Position numbers and translations under genes: made by a program. Of a stretch of 64,000 bases of DNA, positions 27,257 to 38,405 are shown piece after piece. Location of the stretch: the NCBI RefSeq assembly GCF_024169515.1, contig NZ_JAMKCQ010000001.1, positions 248,001-312,000 of the forward strand, given 5' to 3'. Position 1 is the first letter of the stretch, and each line of letters opens with the position of its first letter. The DNA comes from Erwinia aphidicola (GTDB lineage: Bacteria > Pseudomonadota > Gammaproteobacteria > Enterobacterales > Enterobacteriaceae). The notes under the pieces are model-generated. The model was not told the DNA's origin. It did not search any database and saw only the letters and a list, made by a program, of their open reading frames with translations.

Positions 27257-29410
27257 CTAACCCGCTGAATCACGAAAACTATTCAGATTTACGTCCGGTT
27301 TATAGAACGTTTGCTGCTGTTCCAACATTTTTTTCAGCAGCGCGCAGGGAGCAAAACGCGCACCGTGACGCTGCGTTAACAACTCTAAACTGTTAACCAC
27401 TTCAGCAATGCCCAGCTGGTCCATATAGCGGAACGGCCCCCCGAGGAAAGGTGGGAAACCAATGCCAAATACCGCGCCGATATCACCGTCGCGCGCGCTG
27501 GCAATCACCTGCTCTTCCAGGGTGCGCGCCGCTTCATTCAGCATCATCATCACACAGCGCTGCGAGATATTCTGTGCGTCAAGGTGGTGTTTTGGCGTGA
27601 TGTTCAGCAGGCGGTAAATGGCACTGTCCACCTGTTTTTTTCGCCCTTTCTGCGGATAGAGATAAAAGCCGCGCCCGTTTTTGCGCCCTTTGCGGTCGTC
27701 ATTCAGCACCGCAACCAGTGCTGGCGGCAAGGCGAAACGTTCTCCCCAGGCCTGTTCGAGGATCGGCATAATATGGGTGCCAACATCAATACCGACCTCG
27801 TCCAGCAGCTGCACCGGACCGACCGGGAAGCCAAATTTAACCAGCGCCGCATCAATAGATTCGATCGGTTCGCCCTCCAGCAGGCAGTGCATCGCCTCGA
27901 TCATATAGGGCGCCAGAATGCGGTTAACGTAGAAGCCAGCGCTATCCGCCACCACAATGGGGGTTTTACCCTGCTTTCTTGCCAGAGAGACTGCCGTCGC
28001 CACCGTCTCTGCTGCGGTTCCCGCATGAGGGATCACCTCAACCAGCGGCATTTTTTCCGGCGGGCTGAAGTAGTGCAGACCAATAACGTTATGCGGACGC
28101 TGCGCGCCGGCAGCGATTTCGGCAATCGGCAGCGAAGAGGTATTGGAGGCAAACAGCGTTTCTGCGCCGCAGTGCTGTTCAATCTCCGCCACCATTTTCT
28201 GCTTCAAGGCCAGATCTTCAAACACCGCTTCGATCACCATATCGCGCTGGCTGAACCCCTGGTAATCCGTGCTACCGCTGATCAGTGCCATCTGCTGCTG
28301 GCGTTCGGCCGCGCTTATCCGGCGTCTTTTAACGCCTTTACTTAACAGATCCCAACTGGTTTTCAGCGCGTGATTGATACCCTGCGGGCTGACATCCTTG
28401 ATGCGCACCGGTAATCCGGCACGCGTGGCGGTCACACAGGCAATTCCCCCGCCCATCAGCCCCCCGCCGAGCACGCCAATGCTGCGCAATGCGCGCGGCT
28501 GAGCCTGTGCGCCCCGCTCTTTTTTCATTGCGGTGGTGGCAAAGAACAGGCTGCGCAGTGCGGCAGACTGCGGCGTCATTGCCAGCTCGCCAAAGGCGCG
28601 GGCTTCGGCGGCATAACCGCTACTGCTGCCCTTCTCCAGCCCGCAGCGCACCACGCTGAGGATTTTATCCGCCGCCGGATAGTTGCCGTGAGTTTTCGCC
28701 TGCGTCTGGCGCTGGGCCAGACGGAACAGGATGGCACGCCCCGCTGGGCCGGCGAGCAGCCGTTCGCGCAGCGGAAGACGCTGTCGGGCGGTACGCGGTT
28801 GCAGCGCCAGCTTAACGGCGGTATCCAGCAGGATACTGTGGGCGACGGCATCATCCACCAGCCCACATTTGCGCGCGGCGCGGGGGCGCAGCGTTCTGCC
28901 GGTAAGGATCATATCCAGCGCGGTCGAGGCGCCAATCAGGCGCGGCAGGCGCTGGGTGCCGCCGGAGCCGGGCAGCAGCCCCAGCTGCACTTCCGGCAGG
29001 CCAAGGCGGGTTTTGTCGTCGAGCGTGCAAACCCGGCGGTGGCAGGCCAGCGCCAGCTCCAGCCCCCCCCCCAGGCAGGCACCGTGGATAGCTGCCACCA
29101 CCGTAACCGGCAGCGCTTCAATCTCGGCCATCACGTTCTGCCCCTGCTCGGCCAGCGACTGCGCCTGCTGAGCATTTTCACAGGCGGCGATCATGCTGAT
29201 ATCGGCCCCGGCAATAAAGGAATCGGGCTTGCCGGAAATCAGTACGATGCCAGCCAGCCGGGGATTGGCGCGCGCATTGCGGATTGCCGTACGGATCTGC
29301 GCAGCAAACTCCGCTTTCAGGGTATTCATCTTCTCGCCCGGTACGTCGAGGGTAATCACCGCCACGTTATCCAGGCGCATCGTCAGCCTAAATGCGCTTG
29401 TCTGTTCCAT
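27257..29410 (-). CDS. fadJ: Fatty acid oxidation complex alpha subunit FadJ
   Basis: 717 residues, close to E. coli FadJ (714). The N-terminal enoyl-CoA hydratase domain has [20 protein letters not shown] and [19 protein letters not shown]. From about residue 305 follow the 3-hydroxyacyl-CoA dehydrogenase domains, opening with [20 protein letters not shown]. Hydration and NAD-dependent oxidation of enoyl-CoA feed the thiolase FadI. Its ATG shares one base with the fadI stop, so the two are translationally coupled. Repression by FadR is expected from the site upstream of fadI. Confidence 0.97.
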   Translation of the reverse strand: MEQTSAFRLTMRLDNVAVITLDVPGEKMNTLKAEFAAQIRTAIRNARANPRLAGIVLISGKPDSFIAGADISMIAACENAQQAQSLAEQGQNVMAEIEALPVTVVAAIHGACLGGGLELALACHRRVCTLDDKTRLGLPEVQLGLLPGSGGTQRLPRLIGASTALDMILTGRTLRPRAARKCGLVDDAVAHSILLDTAVKLALQPRTARQRLPLRERLLAGPAGRAILFRLAQRQTQAKTHGNYPAADKILSVVRCGLEKGSSSGYAAEARAFGELAMTPQSAALRSLFFATTAMKKERGAQAQPRALRSIGVLGGGLMGGGIACVTATRAGLPVRIKDVSPQGINHALKTSWDLLSKGVKRRRISAAERQQQMALISGSTDYQGFSQRDMVIEAVFEDLALKQKMVAEIEQHCGAETLFASNTSSLPIAEIAAGAQRPHNVIGLHYFSPPEKMPLVEVIPHAGTAAETVATAVSLARKQGKTPIVVADSAGFYVNRILAPYMIEAMHCLLEGEPIESIDAALVKFGFPVGPVQLLDEVGIDVGTHIMPILEQAWGERFALPPALVAVLNDDRKGRKNGRGFYLYPQKGRKKQVDSAIYRLLNITPKHHLDAQNISQRCVMMMLNEAARTLEEQVIASARDGDIGAVFGIGFPPFLGGPFRYMDQLGIAEVVNSLELLTQRHGARFAPCALLKKMLEQQQTFYKPDVNLNSFRDSAG

Positions 29411-30720
29411 TATTCCGCCTCCAGAACCATGGCTGCACCGAGGCCACCTGCCGCGCAGGCGGTGACTAATCCTAAGCCGCCGCCGCGCCGCCGCAGCTCG
29501 TTAAGCGTCTGGGTAATCATACGCGCCCCGGTGGCGGCAAACGGGTGGCCATAAGCGATGGAGCCACCCAGCACGTTAAACTGTTCCTGATTGACTTCCC
29601 CCAGCGCGTGCGGACGGTTCAGCACCTCACGGGCAAAACGCTCATCGGCAAACATTTTCAGATTAGCCAGGGTCTGGGCGGCGAAGGCTTCATGCATATC
29701 GATCAGGCTGAGGTCGGCAAGGGTAATTCCGGCACGATCCAGCGCCAGCGGTGAAGCATAAGATGGCCCTAACAGCATATCTTCGCGCACGCCAATCGCC
29801 GTGAAGGCATAGCTGCGCAGATAGCCGAGCGGGGTTATGCCCAGCTCGCGCGCGCGCGATTCCGTCATCAGGATCACCGCCGCCGCACCGTCGGTCAGCG
29901 GCGTACTGTTGGCGGCCGTCACCGTGCCATGCTGGCGGTCAAAGGCCGGGCGCAGGCGCGCATAATCTTCCGGCTTTGAGTCGCTGCGCACGTTGTTGTC
30001 CTGCTCCAGCGGCTGCTTCCACGGTGGCGCAAACGCCGTCATCACTTCTGCGTTCAGCAGCCCCTGCTGCCAGGCGCGCGCGGCGTGCTGATGAGAACGG
30101 TGCGCCAGCGCATCCTGCTGTTCACGCGTGATGCCGTGGCTTTTCGCCATCTGTTCGGCAGTATCGCCCATGCGCAGCCCGGTTGAATACTCCGCAACCG
30201 CAGGCGGCACCGGCATTAAATCACGCGGGCGCAGGCGGGAAAGCAGCCTGAGCTTTTGCCCGACGCTGCGTGCTTTACTGAGGTCGAGCAGCGTGCGCGC
30301 CAGGGTTTTACTGACGCCAATCGGCAACACGGAAGTGGAGTCAGCCCCGCCGGCGATGCCTGCCCGAATCGTCCCCGCCAGCAGGCTTTCCGCCACGTTG
30401 GCTACCGCCTGAAAGCTGGTGGCGCAGGCGCGGCTGACGCTGTAAGCATCCGTGCTGACGTTGAGTCCGCTGGCCAGCACGATTTCACGGGCAATATTCG
30501 GCGCTTCCGGCATCTGCACCACCTGGCCGAAGACCAGCTGCTCAATGATGTCAGCCGGCAGCTCGCTGCGCGCCATCAGTTCACTCACCACCATACGGCC
30601 AAGCTCCAGCGCAGGAATACCGTGGAAAGCCGTTGCCTGGCGGGCAAAGGGGGTACGTAAACCGTGGGTAATGGCGATACGATCGCCCTGACGGGTCAGC
30701 AAAGGTAATGCTTTGCTCAT
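29410..30720 (-). CDS. fadI: 3-ketoacyl-CoA thiolase FadI
   Basis: 436 residues from the ATG preceded by AGGTGAG; this start matches the E. coli N-terminus ([10 protein letters not shown]…[11 protein letters not shown]). The thiolase cysteine is in [15 protein letters not shown]. The C-terminal motifs are [17 protein letters not shown] and [10 protein letters not shown]. It cleaves 3-ketoacyl-CoA to acetyl-CoA and a shortened acyl-CoA, together with FadJ, in anaerobic and medium-chain beta-oxidation. Confidence 0.97.
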   Translation of the reverse strand: MSKALPLLTRQGDRIAITHGLRTPFARQATAFHGIPALELGRMVVSELMARSELPADIIEQLVFGQVVQMPEAPNIAREIVLASGLNVSTDAYSVSRACATSFQAVANVAESLLAGTIRAGIAGGADSTSVLPIGVSKTLARTLLDLSKARSVGQKLRLLSRLRPRDLMPVPPAVAEYSTGLRMGDTAEQMAKSHGITREQQDALAHRSHQHAARAWQQGLLNAEVMTAFAPPWKQPLEQDNNVRSDSKPEDYARLRPAFDRQHGTVTAANSTPLTDGAAAVILMTESRARELGITPLGYLRSYAFTAIGVREDMLLGPSYASPLALDRAGITLADLSLIDMHEAFAAQTLANLKMFADERFAREVLNRPHALGEVNQEQFNVLGGSIAYGHPFAATGARMITQTLNELRRRGGGLGLVTACAAGGLGAAMVLEAE

Positions 30721-30762
30721 TATTCTCACCTGTGTCGTGTCGATAGAGGCATCATTGCCAAA

Positions 30763-30777
30763 GAGGTCGGACCTGAT
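30763..30777. promoter_or_regulatory. FadR site upstream of fadIJ
   Basis: GAGGTCGGACCTGAT has the symmetric AGGTCnGACCT core of the FadR operator (TGGTCnGACCA). It lies about 45 bases before the fadI start and would let FadR repress fadIJ in the absence of long-chain acyl-CoA. Confidence 0.75.
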
Positions 30778-30844
30778 AAGTGTAATCAGAATTGATGCAG
30801 GCGCTACGACGGGAAGAGAAAAATGCGAGTGGAAACACGAATCT

Positions 30845-30866
30845 GGCGAAGGAGAGCTCCTCCGCC
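30845..30866 (-). terminator. Hairpin after yfcZ
   Basis: GGCGGAGGAG and CTCTCCTTCGCC can pair just past the yfcZ stop on the minus strand. No T-run follows directly, so termination activity is uncertain. Confidence 0.35.
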
Positions 30867-30873
30867 ACGGGGA

Positions 30874-31170
30874 TTAACGCAGAGCGAGCTGGAAGATCAT
30901 CGTTTCAGCCTGGCAGCTGAAGGTAAAATCACAGTCCAGCTGTACGCCCTGTGGCGTTTCGCTGATGCGACTGTCAATAGTGCAGGGTTCAGATTCCACC
31001 GCCCGCGCTTTTTCACTTAGCGATTGCAGCATCGCCTGGGCTTCAGCATGGGTGCTAAATAGCTGGCTGAATGTGGCAGTACAGTCGGTATTATCCATTA
31101 TCGTGCCCACATCCACACAGCAACAGGCCGCCGTTTCACTGGCACTACAGCGGTTAATGGCATCGCTCAT
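30874..31170 (-). CDS. yfcZ: YfcZ/YiiS family protein
   Basis: 98 residues, close to E. coli YfcZ (94). It starts after CGGAGGATGT. The conserved blocks CCCVDVGTIMDNTDCTA, SEKARAVESEPC and DFTFSCQAETMIFQLALR span the whole length. Several cysteines near the N-terminus suggest metal or redox chemistry, but the function is unknown. It lies between fadI and fadL, as in E. coli, in the opposite direction to fadL. Confidence 0.93.
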   Translation of the reverse strand: MSDAINRCSASETAACCCVDVGTIMDNTDCTATFSQLFSTHAEAQAMLQSLSEKARAVESEPCTIDSRISETPQGVQLDCDFTFSCQAETMIFQLALR

Positions 31171-31418
31171 ACATCCTCCGGCATGCCACCCAGATACGGC
31201 GGCAGATTATTTAGACTGGCGTCAGTCTACGCTTGCCCGGTTTTCAGCTCCAGCCATCGGGCAAAAACAGCGTGTTAAGTGACGAAAATCACACTATTAT
31301 TTGATCCAAAACAAGTCAGACTAAGACCAGTAAATATCAAGTGTAAGTTTTTTGTTAGCCAGATCTCTTTTCCAGCATCATTTCCGCAATATTTAAAAAA
31401 CATTATTGCAACACATAT

Positions 31419-31434
31419 ACAGGTCAGACCTATA
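31419..31434. promoter_or_regulatory. FadR site 1 upstream of fadL
   Basis: ACAGGTCAGACCTATA has the full symmetric AGGTCnGACCT core. It lies about 110 bases before the fadL start, in the promoter region, where E. coli fadL also carries two FadR sites. Confidence 0.75.
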
Positions 31435-31442
31435 CTTGCGCC

Positions 31443-31455
31443 ACTGGTCTGATTT
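31443..31455. promoter_or_regulatory. FadR site 2 upstream of fadL
   Basis: ACTGGTCTGATTT matches one strong half (CTGGTC) and the GA of the second half of the FadR operator. Centre-to-centre distance from site 1 is about 22 bases, two helical turns, which suits cooperative binding. Confidence 0.6.
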
Positions 31456-31544
31456 GTTGGTTGTCTGTCAGTCCCTAGAATTCGCGATCCCTTGTTACGC
31501 TAAGTAACAGAGTTTAATAAAAATCCGATAATGAGGTTGTGGTC

Positions 31545-32882
31545 ATGAACCATAAAAACCTGTTTGCTAAGTCTGCACTCGCAGCAGCAGTGGCGCTTGT
31601 TTCTTCGAATGTCGTAGCAGCCGGCTTTCAGCTAAACGAATTTTCTACGATTGGCCTCGGTCGTGCCTATTCTGGTGAAGGCGCGATGGGTGATACCGCC
31701 GCGTCCGCCAGTCGTAACCCGGCAACCATGGCACTGATGGACCGCCCGATGTTTTCCATCGGCGGGGTATTTATCGACCCGGACGTGAATATTAGCGGTG
31801 AATCCGGTTCCGGCAACAGCCTGAACGCCGATAATATTGCACCAACGCAGTGGGTTCCTAATATTCACTACGTTCAGCCAATAAACGACCAGTGGTGGGT
31901 TGGCGCCAGCGCCACCTCTAATTACGGTCTGGCAACAGAATTTAATGATGGTTATGCCGGCGGTCCGTTTGCGGGTAAAACCGATTTAATGACCATGAAC
32001 CTGAATTTAAGCACCGCCTATCGTCTTAATCAGCACTTCAGCTTTGGCGTAGGTTTTGATGCTGTCTACGCCCGTGCCAAAATCGAACGTAATATCGGTG
32101 AGCTTGGTGCCCTACTGCCTGCCGCAGGATTACCTGCTGCACCGGCCGACACGCAGATTGCCCATCTTAAAGGTGACGAATGGGGTTACGGCTGGAACGC
32201 CGGTATCCTGTATGAAGTAGATGACAACAACCGCTTCGGCCTGACCTACCGTTCTGAAGTTAAAATCGACTTCGACGGCGATTATCGCAGCGATATCCCG
32301 GTAGCTTATAACCCGATTGGCGGTCAGTTCGGCCTGCCAACCGGCACCAGCGGCCAGACAATTCCGGGGTCGCTGTCGCTGCATCTGCCAGAGATGTGGG
32401 AAGTTTCCGGCTATCACAAAGTCGCGCCTCAGTGGGCGGTGCACTACAGCCTGGCCTACACCAGCTGGAGCCAGTTCCAGGAACTGCGCGCCACCGACAG
32501 CAACGGCAATGATCTGTTCCTGAAGGATGAGAGCTACCATGATGCCTACCGCATCGCGCTGGGTACCAGCTACTTCTACGATAAAAACTGGACCTTCCGT
32601 ACCGGTATCGCCTTTGATGACAGCCCGGTCCCTTCTGACAAACGCTCTATCTCGATTCCCGATCAGGATCGCCTGTGGCTGAGCGCCGGCGCGTCCTACG
32701 CGTTTAACGATAATGCTTCAGTCGATGTCGGCGTCTCCTACATGCACGGCCAGAGCGTAACGATTAAAGAGGGTACCGACCCGGTTGCCACCGCGCGAAA
32801 TGGCGGCGTAGCAACCCCTTATACCTTTAATTCTGAAGGTAAAGCGTGGCTGTACGGCGCGAGCTTTAACTACAAGTTCTGA
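31545..32882 (+). CDS. fadL: Long-chain fatty acid outer-membrane transporter FadL
   Basis: 445 residues from [18 protein letters not shown], a signal peptide cut after NVVAA. The mature N-terminus [20 protein letters not shown] is the FadL hatch segment that plugs the barrel. The barrel ends with aromatic YGASFNYKF, the outer-membrane signature. [13 protein letters not shown] and [20 protein letters not shown] are highly conserved. It takes up exogenous long-chain fatty acids for the FadD and Fad enzymes. FadR sites and a leader of over 300 bases precede it. Confidence 0.97.
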   Translation: MNHKNLFAKSALAAAVALVSSNVVAAGFQLNEFSTIGLGRAYSGEGAMGDTAASASRNPATMALMDRPMFSIGGVFIDPDVNISGESGSGNSLNADNIAPTQWVPNIHYVQPINDQWWVGASATSNYGLATEFNDGYAGGPFAGKTDLMTMNLNLSTAYRLNQHFSFGVGFDAVYARAKIERNIGELGALLPAAGLPAAPADTQIAHLKGDEWGYGWNAGILYEVDDNNRFGLTYRSEVKIDFDGDYRSDIPVAYNPIGGQFGLPTGTSGQTIPGSLSLHLPEMWEVSGYHKVAPQWAVHYSLAYTSWSQFQELRATDSNGNDLFLKDESYHDAYRIALGTSYFYDKNWTFRTGIAFDDSPVPSDKRSISIPDQDRLWLSAGASYAFNDNASVDVGVSYMHGQSVTIKEGTDPVATARNGGVATPYTFNSEGKAWLYGASFNYKF

Positions 32883-32903
32883 TTGCCCGGCAGGCTCTAA
32901 GTA

Positions 32904-32932
32904 CAAAAAACCCCACATCAGTGGGGTTTTTT
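32904..32932. terminator. Terminator between fadL and mlaA
   Basis: AAAAAACCCCAC and GTGGGGTTTTTT pair around ATCA. Runs of A and T on both sides make it usable from either convergent gene. Confidence 0.92.
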
Positions 32933-32955
32933 ATTGCCTGAAGCTAATCGGGTAT

Positions 32956-33717
32956 TTACTGGGAGTCGATAGAATTCAGATCGCCCTCAATCGCCGACGC
33001 GTTCGGGTTTTCCTGCGGGATCAGCTTGCCGTCGCTGGCAAGGAAATCATGATGCTGGAAATAGGCCGCACGCACGAAGGCGTAAGGATCTTTCGAGTTT
33101 TTCAGCATAGCGTCGGAATCCAGCAGCTGGGCACGGGTTTCAATCCCTTCCAGCGTCCATTTACCAATCGACATCCACCAGGTCAGCCAGCTGAGCGGTG
33201 GGTACACATCGTCGACCAGCCCGCCAATATCTTCACGCGGCGTAAAGCCACCGTAGCCCGGCAGCTCCACATAGGTTCCGTAACCCACACCGTAATGGCC
33301 GAGCGTGCTGCCGAAGGCGCGCGTCTCTTCTTTTGCCAGTTTCGGGTTAGCCATGGAGGCAACATCGATAAAGCCGCCCATGCCCAGCAGGGTGTTCAGG
33401 AAGAAGCGGTTAAAATGCACCATCGCCTTGTACGGATTCCCTTCCACGAAGTAGTTCACCATGGTGGCAGGCTCATCGAGGTTGCTGAGGAAGTTCCCCA
33501 GACCGGTGCGCGCAGGCACCGGCACATAATCACGCCAGGCCACCGCGACGGGACGCACGACATAAGGATCCAACACGTTGTAGTTAAAGTTGAACATTGA
33601 ACGGTTGAAACCTTCCAGCGGATCGGAACGCCCCTGTGGTTCATCCCCCGGTTTAGAGCTAGCGCAACCCACCATCAGTACGCTCGCCAGCACTAAGCCC
33701 GTCAGGCGATAGTTCAT
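32956..33717 (-). CDS. mlaA: Outer-membrane lipoprotein MlaA (VacJ)
   Basis: 253 residues with a lipoprotein signal MNYRLTGLVLASVLMVGC (lipidated C18). The VacJ domain follows: DPLEGFNRSMFNFNYNVLDP, then GLGNFLSNLDEPATMVNYF, then FGSTLGHYGVGYGTYVELPG. MlaA sits in the outer membrane with a porin and removes phospholipid from the outer leaflet to MlaC. It follows fadL convergently, as in E. coli; a ccm operon, rather than yfdC, lies on its other side. Confidence 0.96.
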   Translation of the reverse strand: MNYRLTGLVLASVLMVGCASSKPGDEPQGRSDPLEGFNRSMFNFNYNVLDPYVVRPVAVAWRDYVPVPARTGLGNFLSNLDEPATMVNYFVEGNPYKAMVHFNRFFLNTLLGMGGFIDVASMANPKLAKEETRAFGSTLGHYGVGYGTYVELPGYGGFTPREDIGGLVDDVYPPLSWLTWWMSIGKWTLEGIETRAQLLDSDAMLKNSKDPYAFVRAAYFQHHDFLASDGKLIPQENPNASAIEGDLNSIDSQ

Positions 33718-33744
33718 AGTTTTCTCCCTGTACTGTTTTATAAA

Positions 33745-34965
33745 TTATCGCCCAGCGGATGACATTTGCCGGTTAATTTCAACAGCCATCTGCTGCTGCC
33801 CGGCAAACGGGGTGACCGCACTCAGCCCAAACCAGTCGCCCGGCTGCGGATTGGCGCTGCCATCACGTGAAATACGCACGCGGACCTGTAACTGGTGCTG
33901 CGCGGATAACAGGCGCTGCGGCATCATGGCATTGCTGTCATCCAGCGTGAGCGATAAAGGAAAATGGCTCAGCGGTAACTTTTTCACCGCCACGGGGACC
34001 GGTGAGTTCCCGTCTGACACGGAAATATACAACACTCCGCCCTCTGGTAACATTTTTTCTGCCGCAGGCGACAGAGTGACCGTTAGTGCCAGCTGGCTAT
34101 TTTGCTTACCGGATGCGCTTTTGGCCTGCTCGATGCTGCGCTGGATCATCAGCACGCGCCGATCGTCAGCCGGTAACAACTGTAACATCTTTTGCCAGGC
34201 GCTAATCGCCTCCGCATAGCGCTGCTGACCAAAAGCATTAAATGCCAATAAGCCCAGCACCCGCAAATCGCTGCCGTCATGACGCGCCATCTCTTCCAGC
34301 ATTGCCGTTGCCTGGCTGTTGTCCTGCGGATCTTCAGAACGGGTCAACACTTCAGCATAGCTCAGGCGCACTTGCTCATCGGTTGGCGCCAGCTGTAATG
34401 CATGACGAAACGCCTGGCTGGCCGTGCTGGCGTTGTTCAGCACCATGCCCAGCCGGCCGAGCATCATCCAGTCGTTGAGATTTGTCGGGTCGCGCTGTAG
34501 CTCGCTGCGAATGCCTAATGCCAGGCGCGCCAGCTGTTCCATGCTCAGCGGGCGGGCCTGCGGGTCCATCACCTGGGCACGCAGCGCGGGCAGTTCGTTC
34601 TTCACCTGCTGCCACGCCAGCACCTGCGACAGGCCACCGGTTTTCAGATAGAAACCGATGCTGACGCCGAGCAGCAGCAGCACGCCCGGCAGCAGCACCC
34701 AGCGGCCGATCGGACGTTCCCTCAGTGACGTTTGCGGCGGCACGTCCAGCAGCAGCGTTTGCTGCAGTTCGCGCACCATCTCCGGTCGCTCGGCCACCAC
34801 GCCCTGCGCTTCATCTTCTTCCAGCTCGCGCAGGCGCTGATGGTAAAAGGTCTGGTTCAGCGTATCGCGGTCACTCACGCTGCCGCTATTTCTGCGCCAG
34901 GCCAGAACAAACAGCAGGCAGGCGGCGATCAGCAGCGCCAGAAGGGTTAGCAAAAGTGCGCTCAT
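33745..34965 (-). CDS. ccmI: Cytochrome c maturation protein CcmI
   Basis: 406 residues. An N-terminal membrane helix (LLALLIAACLLFVLAWRRN), a second one near residue 95 (WVLLPGVLLLLGVSIGF) and a periplasmic TPR domain (about 150-290, LGMVLNNASTASQAFRHAL) hold apocytochrome c and deliver it to the haem lyase. In E. coli this part is fused to CcmH; here it is a separate gene overlapping ccmH by four bases. It is the last gene of the ccm operon. Confidence 0.92.
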   Translation of the reverse strand: MSALLLTLLALLIAACLLFVLAWRRNSGSVSDRDTLNQTFYHQRLRELEEDEAQGVVAERPEMVRELQQTLLLDVPPQTSLRERPIGRWVLLPGVLLLLGVSIGFYLKTGGLSQVLAWQQVKNELPALRAQVMDPQARPLSMEQLARLALGIRSELQRDPTNLNDWMMLGRLGMVLNNASTASQAFRHALQLAPTDEQVRLSYAEVLTRSEDPQDNSQATAMLEEMARHDGSDLRVLGLLAFNAFGQQRYAEAISAWQKMLQLLPADDRRVLMIQRSIEQAKSASGKQNSQLALTVTLSPAAEKMLPEGGVLYISVSDGNSPVPVAVKKLPLSHFPLSLTLDDSNAMMPQRLLSAQHQLQVRVRISRDGSANPQPGDWFGLSAVTPFAGQQQMAVEINRQMSSAGR

Positions 34966-35420
34966 GGTTGCTTCCTGTTATTTAACAACGCATCCAGCCG
35001 CTGCTGCTCGGCGGCATCCAGCTCGACATGCGGCGTGCGTTTGCGGCTGCGCAAAATAATCACCAGCGCGCCAATGATCACAAACAGCGCCGGGCCAGCC
35101 CACAGGATCAGGGTGGAGGCAGTCAGCGGCGGCTGATAAGAGACAAAATTACCGTAGCGCGCCACCATATACGCCTTCACCTGTTCCGGCGTCTGCCCTG
35201 CGCGCAGCAGCTGATACACCTTGAGGCGCATATCCCCGGCGATCATCGCGTTTGAGTCGGCAATGCTGTTGTTCTGGCATTTCGGGCAGCGCAGCGATTC
35301 GGTCAGATGGCGGTACTGCTGCTCCTGGGTGACTGAATCAAACTGATAAGTATCGATATTATCGGCCAGCGCCAGGCTGCTAAACAGCAGTGACGCCAGC
35401 AGGATCAGGATAGATTTCAC
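34962..35420 (-). CDS. ccmH: Cytochrome c maturation thiol protein CcmH (unfused)
   Basis: 152 residues with a signal peptide ending SLALADN. The redox motif LRCPKCQNNSIADSNAMIAG is the CcmH/CycL/NrfF signature, and one C-terminal membrane helix (LILWAGPALFVIIGALVIIL) anchors it. It reduces apocytochrome CXXCH cysteines in the periplasm before haem attachment. The length equals the N-terminal half of E. coli CcmH, so the E. coli fusion is split here. Confidence 0.95.
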   Translation of the reverse strand: MKSILILLASLLFSSLALADNIDTYQFDSVTQEQQYRHLTESLRCPKCQNNSIADSNAMIAGDMRLKVYQLLRAGQTPEQVKAYMVARYGNFVSYQPPLTASTLILWAGPALFVIIGALVIILRSRKRTPHVELDAAEQQRLDALLNNRKQP

Positions 35421-35974
35421 GAACCGCTCTCCTGGCTATATTTCTGCCACAGCGGTTTGACTTCGTCATTCCACACGCGCTCGTTGAGATCGCCCGCGTG
35501 GCGATAGCGGATAATCCCGTGACCGTCGATCAGGAAGGTTTCCGGCGCGCCGTACACGCCCAGATCCAGCCCCAGCATCCCGTCGCCGTCATACAGGCTC
35601 AACGCATACGGGTTACCCAGCGTATTGAGCCAGTTAATCGCTTTCTGGCGGTCGTCTTTATAGTTCAGGCCCACCACGCGCACGCCTTTGGTCGCCAGCG
35701 TGTTGAGGTACTGATGCTCCGCGCGGCAGGTTGGGCACCAGGTAGCCCAGACGTTCAGCAGCAGCGGTTTACCGTCGGTCAGCACTGACTGGTCAAAGGT
35801 TTTGCCCGGCTGGTCGAGTGATTCCAGCTTAAATACCGGCACCGGCTTGCCGACCAGCGCCGACTCCAGCCGCGTCGGATCATCGCCGTTGGCGTTACGG
35901 GTTAGCTGCCACAGCAGCGCCGCCGCCAGCAGCAGAAACAGGATCAGCGGGATATAGAGGATTTTCTTGCTCAT
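35417..35974 (-). CDS. ccmG: Thiol:disulfide interchange protein CcmG (DsbE)
   Basis: 185 residues, one N-terminal membrane anchor and a periplasmic thioredoxin fold with WATWCPTCRAEH. It keeps CcmH and apocytochrome reduced, using electrons from DsbD. GAPETFLIDGHGIIRYRHAG is the typical cis-proline region. Both ends overlap neighbours by four bases. Confidence 0.96.
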   Translation of the reverse strand: MSKKILYIPLILFLLLAAALLWQLTRNANGDDPTRLESALVGKPVPVFKLESLDQPGKTFDQSVLTDGKPLLLNVWATWCPTCRAEHQYLNTLATKGVRVVGLNYKDDRQKAINWLNTLGNPYALSLYDGDGMLGLDLGVYGAPETFLIDGHGIIRYRHAGDLNERVWNDEVKPLWQKYSQESGS

Positions 35975-37926
35975 GCCAGCTCCTTCTGCGCTTTCTTACT
36001 GGCGCGATAGCGCGGGTCGAGCAGGCAGAAAATGCCGCCCACCGCCATAAACACGCCGCCAAACCAGATCCAGCGCACAAAAGGTTTGTAATAGATGCGT
36101 ACCGCCCACGAATTACCGCCCAGCTCTTCGCCCAGCGCCGCATAGAGATCGCGCGTAAAGCCGCCGTCGATCGCCGCTTCGGTCATCATGGTACGCGCCA
36201 CGCTGTAGTAACGTTTTTCCGCGTGCAGCGTGGCCTCATGTTTGCCGTTGCGCGTCACGTCGATAATGCCCACGCCGCCGGAGTAGTTCGGTCCCTGCAG
36301 GCTTTGCACGTCGCGGAAGGTGAAGTGATAGTTGTGGATATCCACGCTGTCACCCGCCTTCATACGCACGTCGCGCTCCACGCTGTAGTTCTGGCTGAAG
36401 GCGATGCCGATCACCGTTACCGCCACCCCGAGGTGGCCCAGCACCATGCCCCAGTGGCTGCGCGACAGATGGCGCAGCCCGCGCAGAAAGCTGTGGCGGT
36501 GAGTCGCGCGCTCGTGCAGCTCCAGCAGCGTCAGGATAATCACCCAGACCGCCATCATCAGCCCCACTACCGTCATCGCTTCAATGCGGTCCTGCATCAG
36601 CCACGGCAGCAGTATCGACAGCAGCAGGGTAGCAACCACGGCAATCGCCAGGCGCTTCCACAGCTTCTGCGGCTCATCGCGACGCCAGCGCACCAGCGGA
36701 CCGATGCCGAGCATCAGCGCCAGCGGAGCCATCAGCCAGGTAAACAGCGTATTAAAGAACGGCTCGCCGATGGAGATGGTGCCCAGCCCTAGCTGTTTAT
36801 GCACCAGCGGCAGTAGCGTACCGAGCAGCACCACCAGCATCGCGGCAATCAGCAGCACGTTGTTGCCGAGCAGGAAGGATTCCCGCGACCACACCTCGTT
36901 CTGCACCCGGCTGCGCACCTTGCTGCCCTTGATGGCGTACAGCAGCAGCGAACCGCCGATAACAATAATCAGGAAGGCGAGGATAAACATGCCGCGCGCC
37001 GGATCGGAGGCAAACGAGTGCACCGACACCAGCACCCCGGAGCGCACCAGGAAAGTGCCCAGCAGGCTGAGGGAGAAGGCAGCGATCGCCAGCAGCACGG
37101 TCCAGGCCTTAAAGGTGCCGCGCTTCTCGGTAACCGCCAGCGAGTGGATCAGCGCCGTTCCGGCCAGCCACGGCATAAACGAGGCATTCTCGACCGGATC
37201 CCAGAACCACCAGCCGCCCCAGCCAAGCTCGTAATAAGCCCAGGCGGAACCGAGCACGATGCCGATGGTGAGGAACACCCAGGCCGCCGTGGTCCACGGA
37301 CGCGACCAGCGCGCCCAGGCGGTATCCAGCCGTCCGGCCATCAGCGAGGCAATCGCAAAAGCGAACGCCACCGAGAAGCCGACATAGCCCATATACAGCA
37401 GCGGCGGGTGGAAGATCAGCCCAATATCCTGCAGCATCGGGTTCAGGTCGCTGCCGTCGATAGGGAAGTCCGGCAGCGTGCGGGTAAACGGATTCGAGGT
37501 TAGCGTGATAAACAGCAGGAAGCCGAGGTTGATCATCCCCATCACCGCCAGCACGCGGGCAATCGCCTCCAGCGGCATCGCGCGGCTGAACAGCGCCACC
37601 GCCAGCGTCCAGGTGCTCAGCAGCAGCACCCATAGCAGCAGCGAGCCCTCATGCGCGCCCCAGGTGGCAGCCACCCGGTAGTAAACCGGCAGCAGCGTAT
37701 TGGAGTTGGTGGCCACATACGCCACGCTGAAATCATTCACCACAAAGGCGTGAACGAGGATAATAAACGCCGCCGCGATACAGGCAAACAGCCCGTAGGA
37801 GAGCGGGCGGGCCAGCCCCATCAGCCGACGATCGTGGCGCGCCGCGCCCCACAGCGGGTAGATGCTGAGCAGCAGGGAGAGCGCCAGCGCCAGGCACAGC
37901 AGGAAGCTGCCGATTTCGGGGATCAT
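35971..37926 (-). CDS. ccmF: Haem lyase subunit CcmF
   Basis: 651 residues with about 15 membrane helices. The WWD domain is visible as [19 protein letters not shown], flanked by histidines that ligate haem. CcmF takes haem from holo-CcmE and attaches it to apocytochrome presented by CcmH and CcmI. Length and order are normal. It overlaps ccmE and ccmG by four bases each. Confidence 0.97.
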   Translation of the reverse strand: MIPEIGSFLLCLALALSLLLSIYPLWGAARHDRRLMGLARPLSYGLFACIAAAFIILVHAFVVNDFSVAYVATNSNTLLPVYYRVAATWGAHEGSLLLWVLLLSTWTLAVALFSRAMPLEAIARVLAVMGMINLGFLLFITLTSNPFTRTLPDFPIDGSDLNPMLQDIGLIFHPPLLYMGYVGFSVAFAFAIASLMAGRLDTAWARWSRPWTTAAWVFLTIGIVLGSAWAYYELGWGGWWFWDPVENASFMPWLAGTALIHSLAVTEKRGTFKAWTVLLAIAAFSLSLLGTFLVRSGVLVSVHSFASDPARGMFILAFLIIVIGGSLLLYAIKGSKVRSRVQNEVWSRESFLLGNNVLLIAAMLVVLLGTLLPLVHKQLGLGTISIGEPFFNTLFTWLMAPLALMLGIGPLVRWRRDEPQKLWKRLAIAVVATLLLSILLPWLMQDRIEAMTVVGLMMAVWVIILTLLELHERATHRHSFLRGLRHLSRSHWGMVLGHLGVAVTVIGIAFSQNYSVERDVRMKAGDSVDIHNYHFTFRDVQSLQGPNYSGGVGIIDVTRNGKHEATLHAEKRYYSVARTMMTEAAIDGGFTRDLYAALGEELGGNSWAVRIYYKPFVRWIWFGGVFMAVGGIFCLLDPRYRASKKAQKELA

Positions 37927-38405
37927 GACTGGCCTCCGTTATTGTCGTTAGCGGCAGGATGGGTGTGATTCTTCTTCATCGCGTCACTGATTTCCGGTGG
38001 CGTGTATTTTTCATCGTGCTTGGCCAACACTTCTTTGGCGATAATGTGCGTACCGTCCTGCAGTACGCCCTGCGCCACTACGCCCTGCCCTTCGCGGAAC
38101 AGGTCCGGCAGAATACCTTCGTAGCTGACGTTAATCACCGCGCTGTTGTCATACAGCTGGAAGGCGACTTTCAGGGTATCCGGGTCGCGCTTAACGCTGC
38201 CCGGCATCACCATGCCGCCAATACGCAGCCGCTGCCCCGGCTCCGGCTTAACGTGGGTTTCACCTTTGCCATACACCACTTCACCAGGAGTGTAGAACAG
38301 ATCGATATTAGAACGCAGTGCGTACATCACTAAAGCCGTTGCCAGCCCCAGCCCGACGAGCACCACCATCACCAGCATCAGGCGATTTTTACGACGGGGA
38401 TTCAC
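37923..38405 (-). CDS. ccmE: Haem chaperone CcmE
   Basis: 160 residues. An N-terminal membrane helix ([20 protein letters not shown]) precedes a periplasmic OB-fold. The covalent haem histidine and tyrosine are in [14 protein letters not shown]. It receives haem from CcmC/CcmAB and hands it to CcmF. The C-terminal tail is histidine- and asparagine-rich, as usual for enterobacterial CcmE. Confidence 0.96.
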   Translation of the reverse strand: MNPRRKNRLMLVMVVLVGLGLATALVMYALRSNIDLFYTPGEVVYGKGETHVKPEPGQRLRIGGMVMPGSVKRDPDTLKVAFQLYDNSAVINVSYEGILPDLFREGQGVVAQGVLQDGTHIIAKEVLAKHDEKYTPPEISDAMKKNHTHPAANDNNGGQS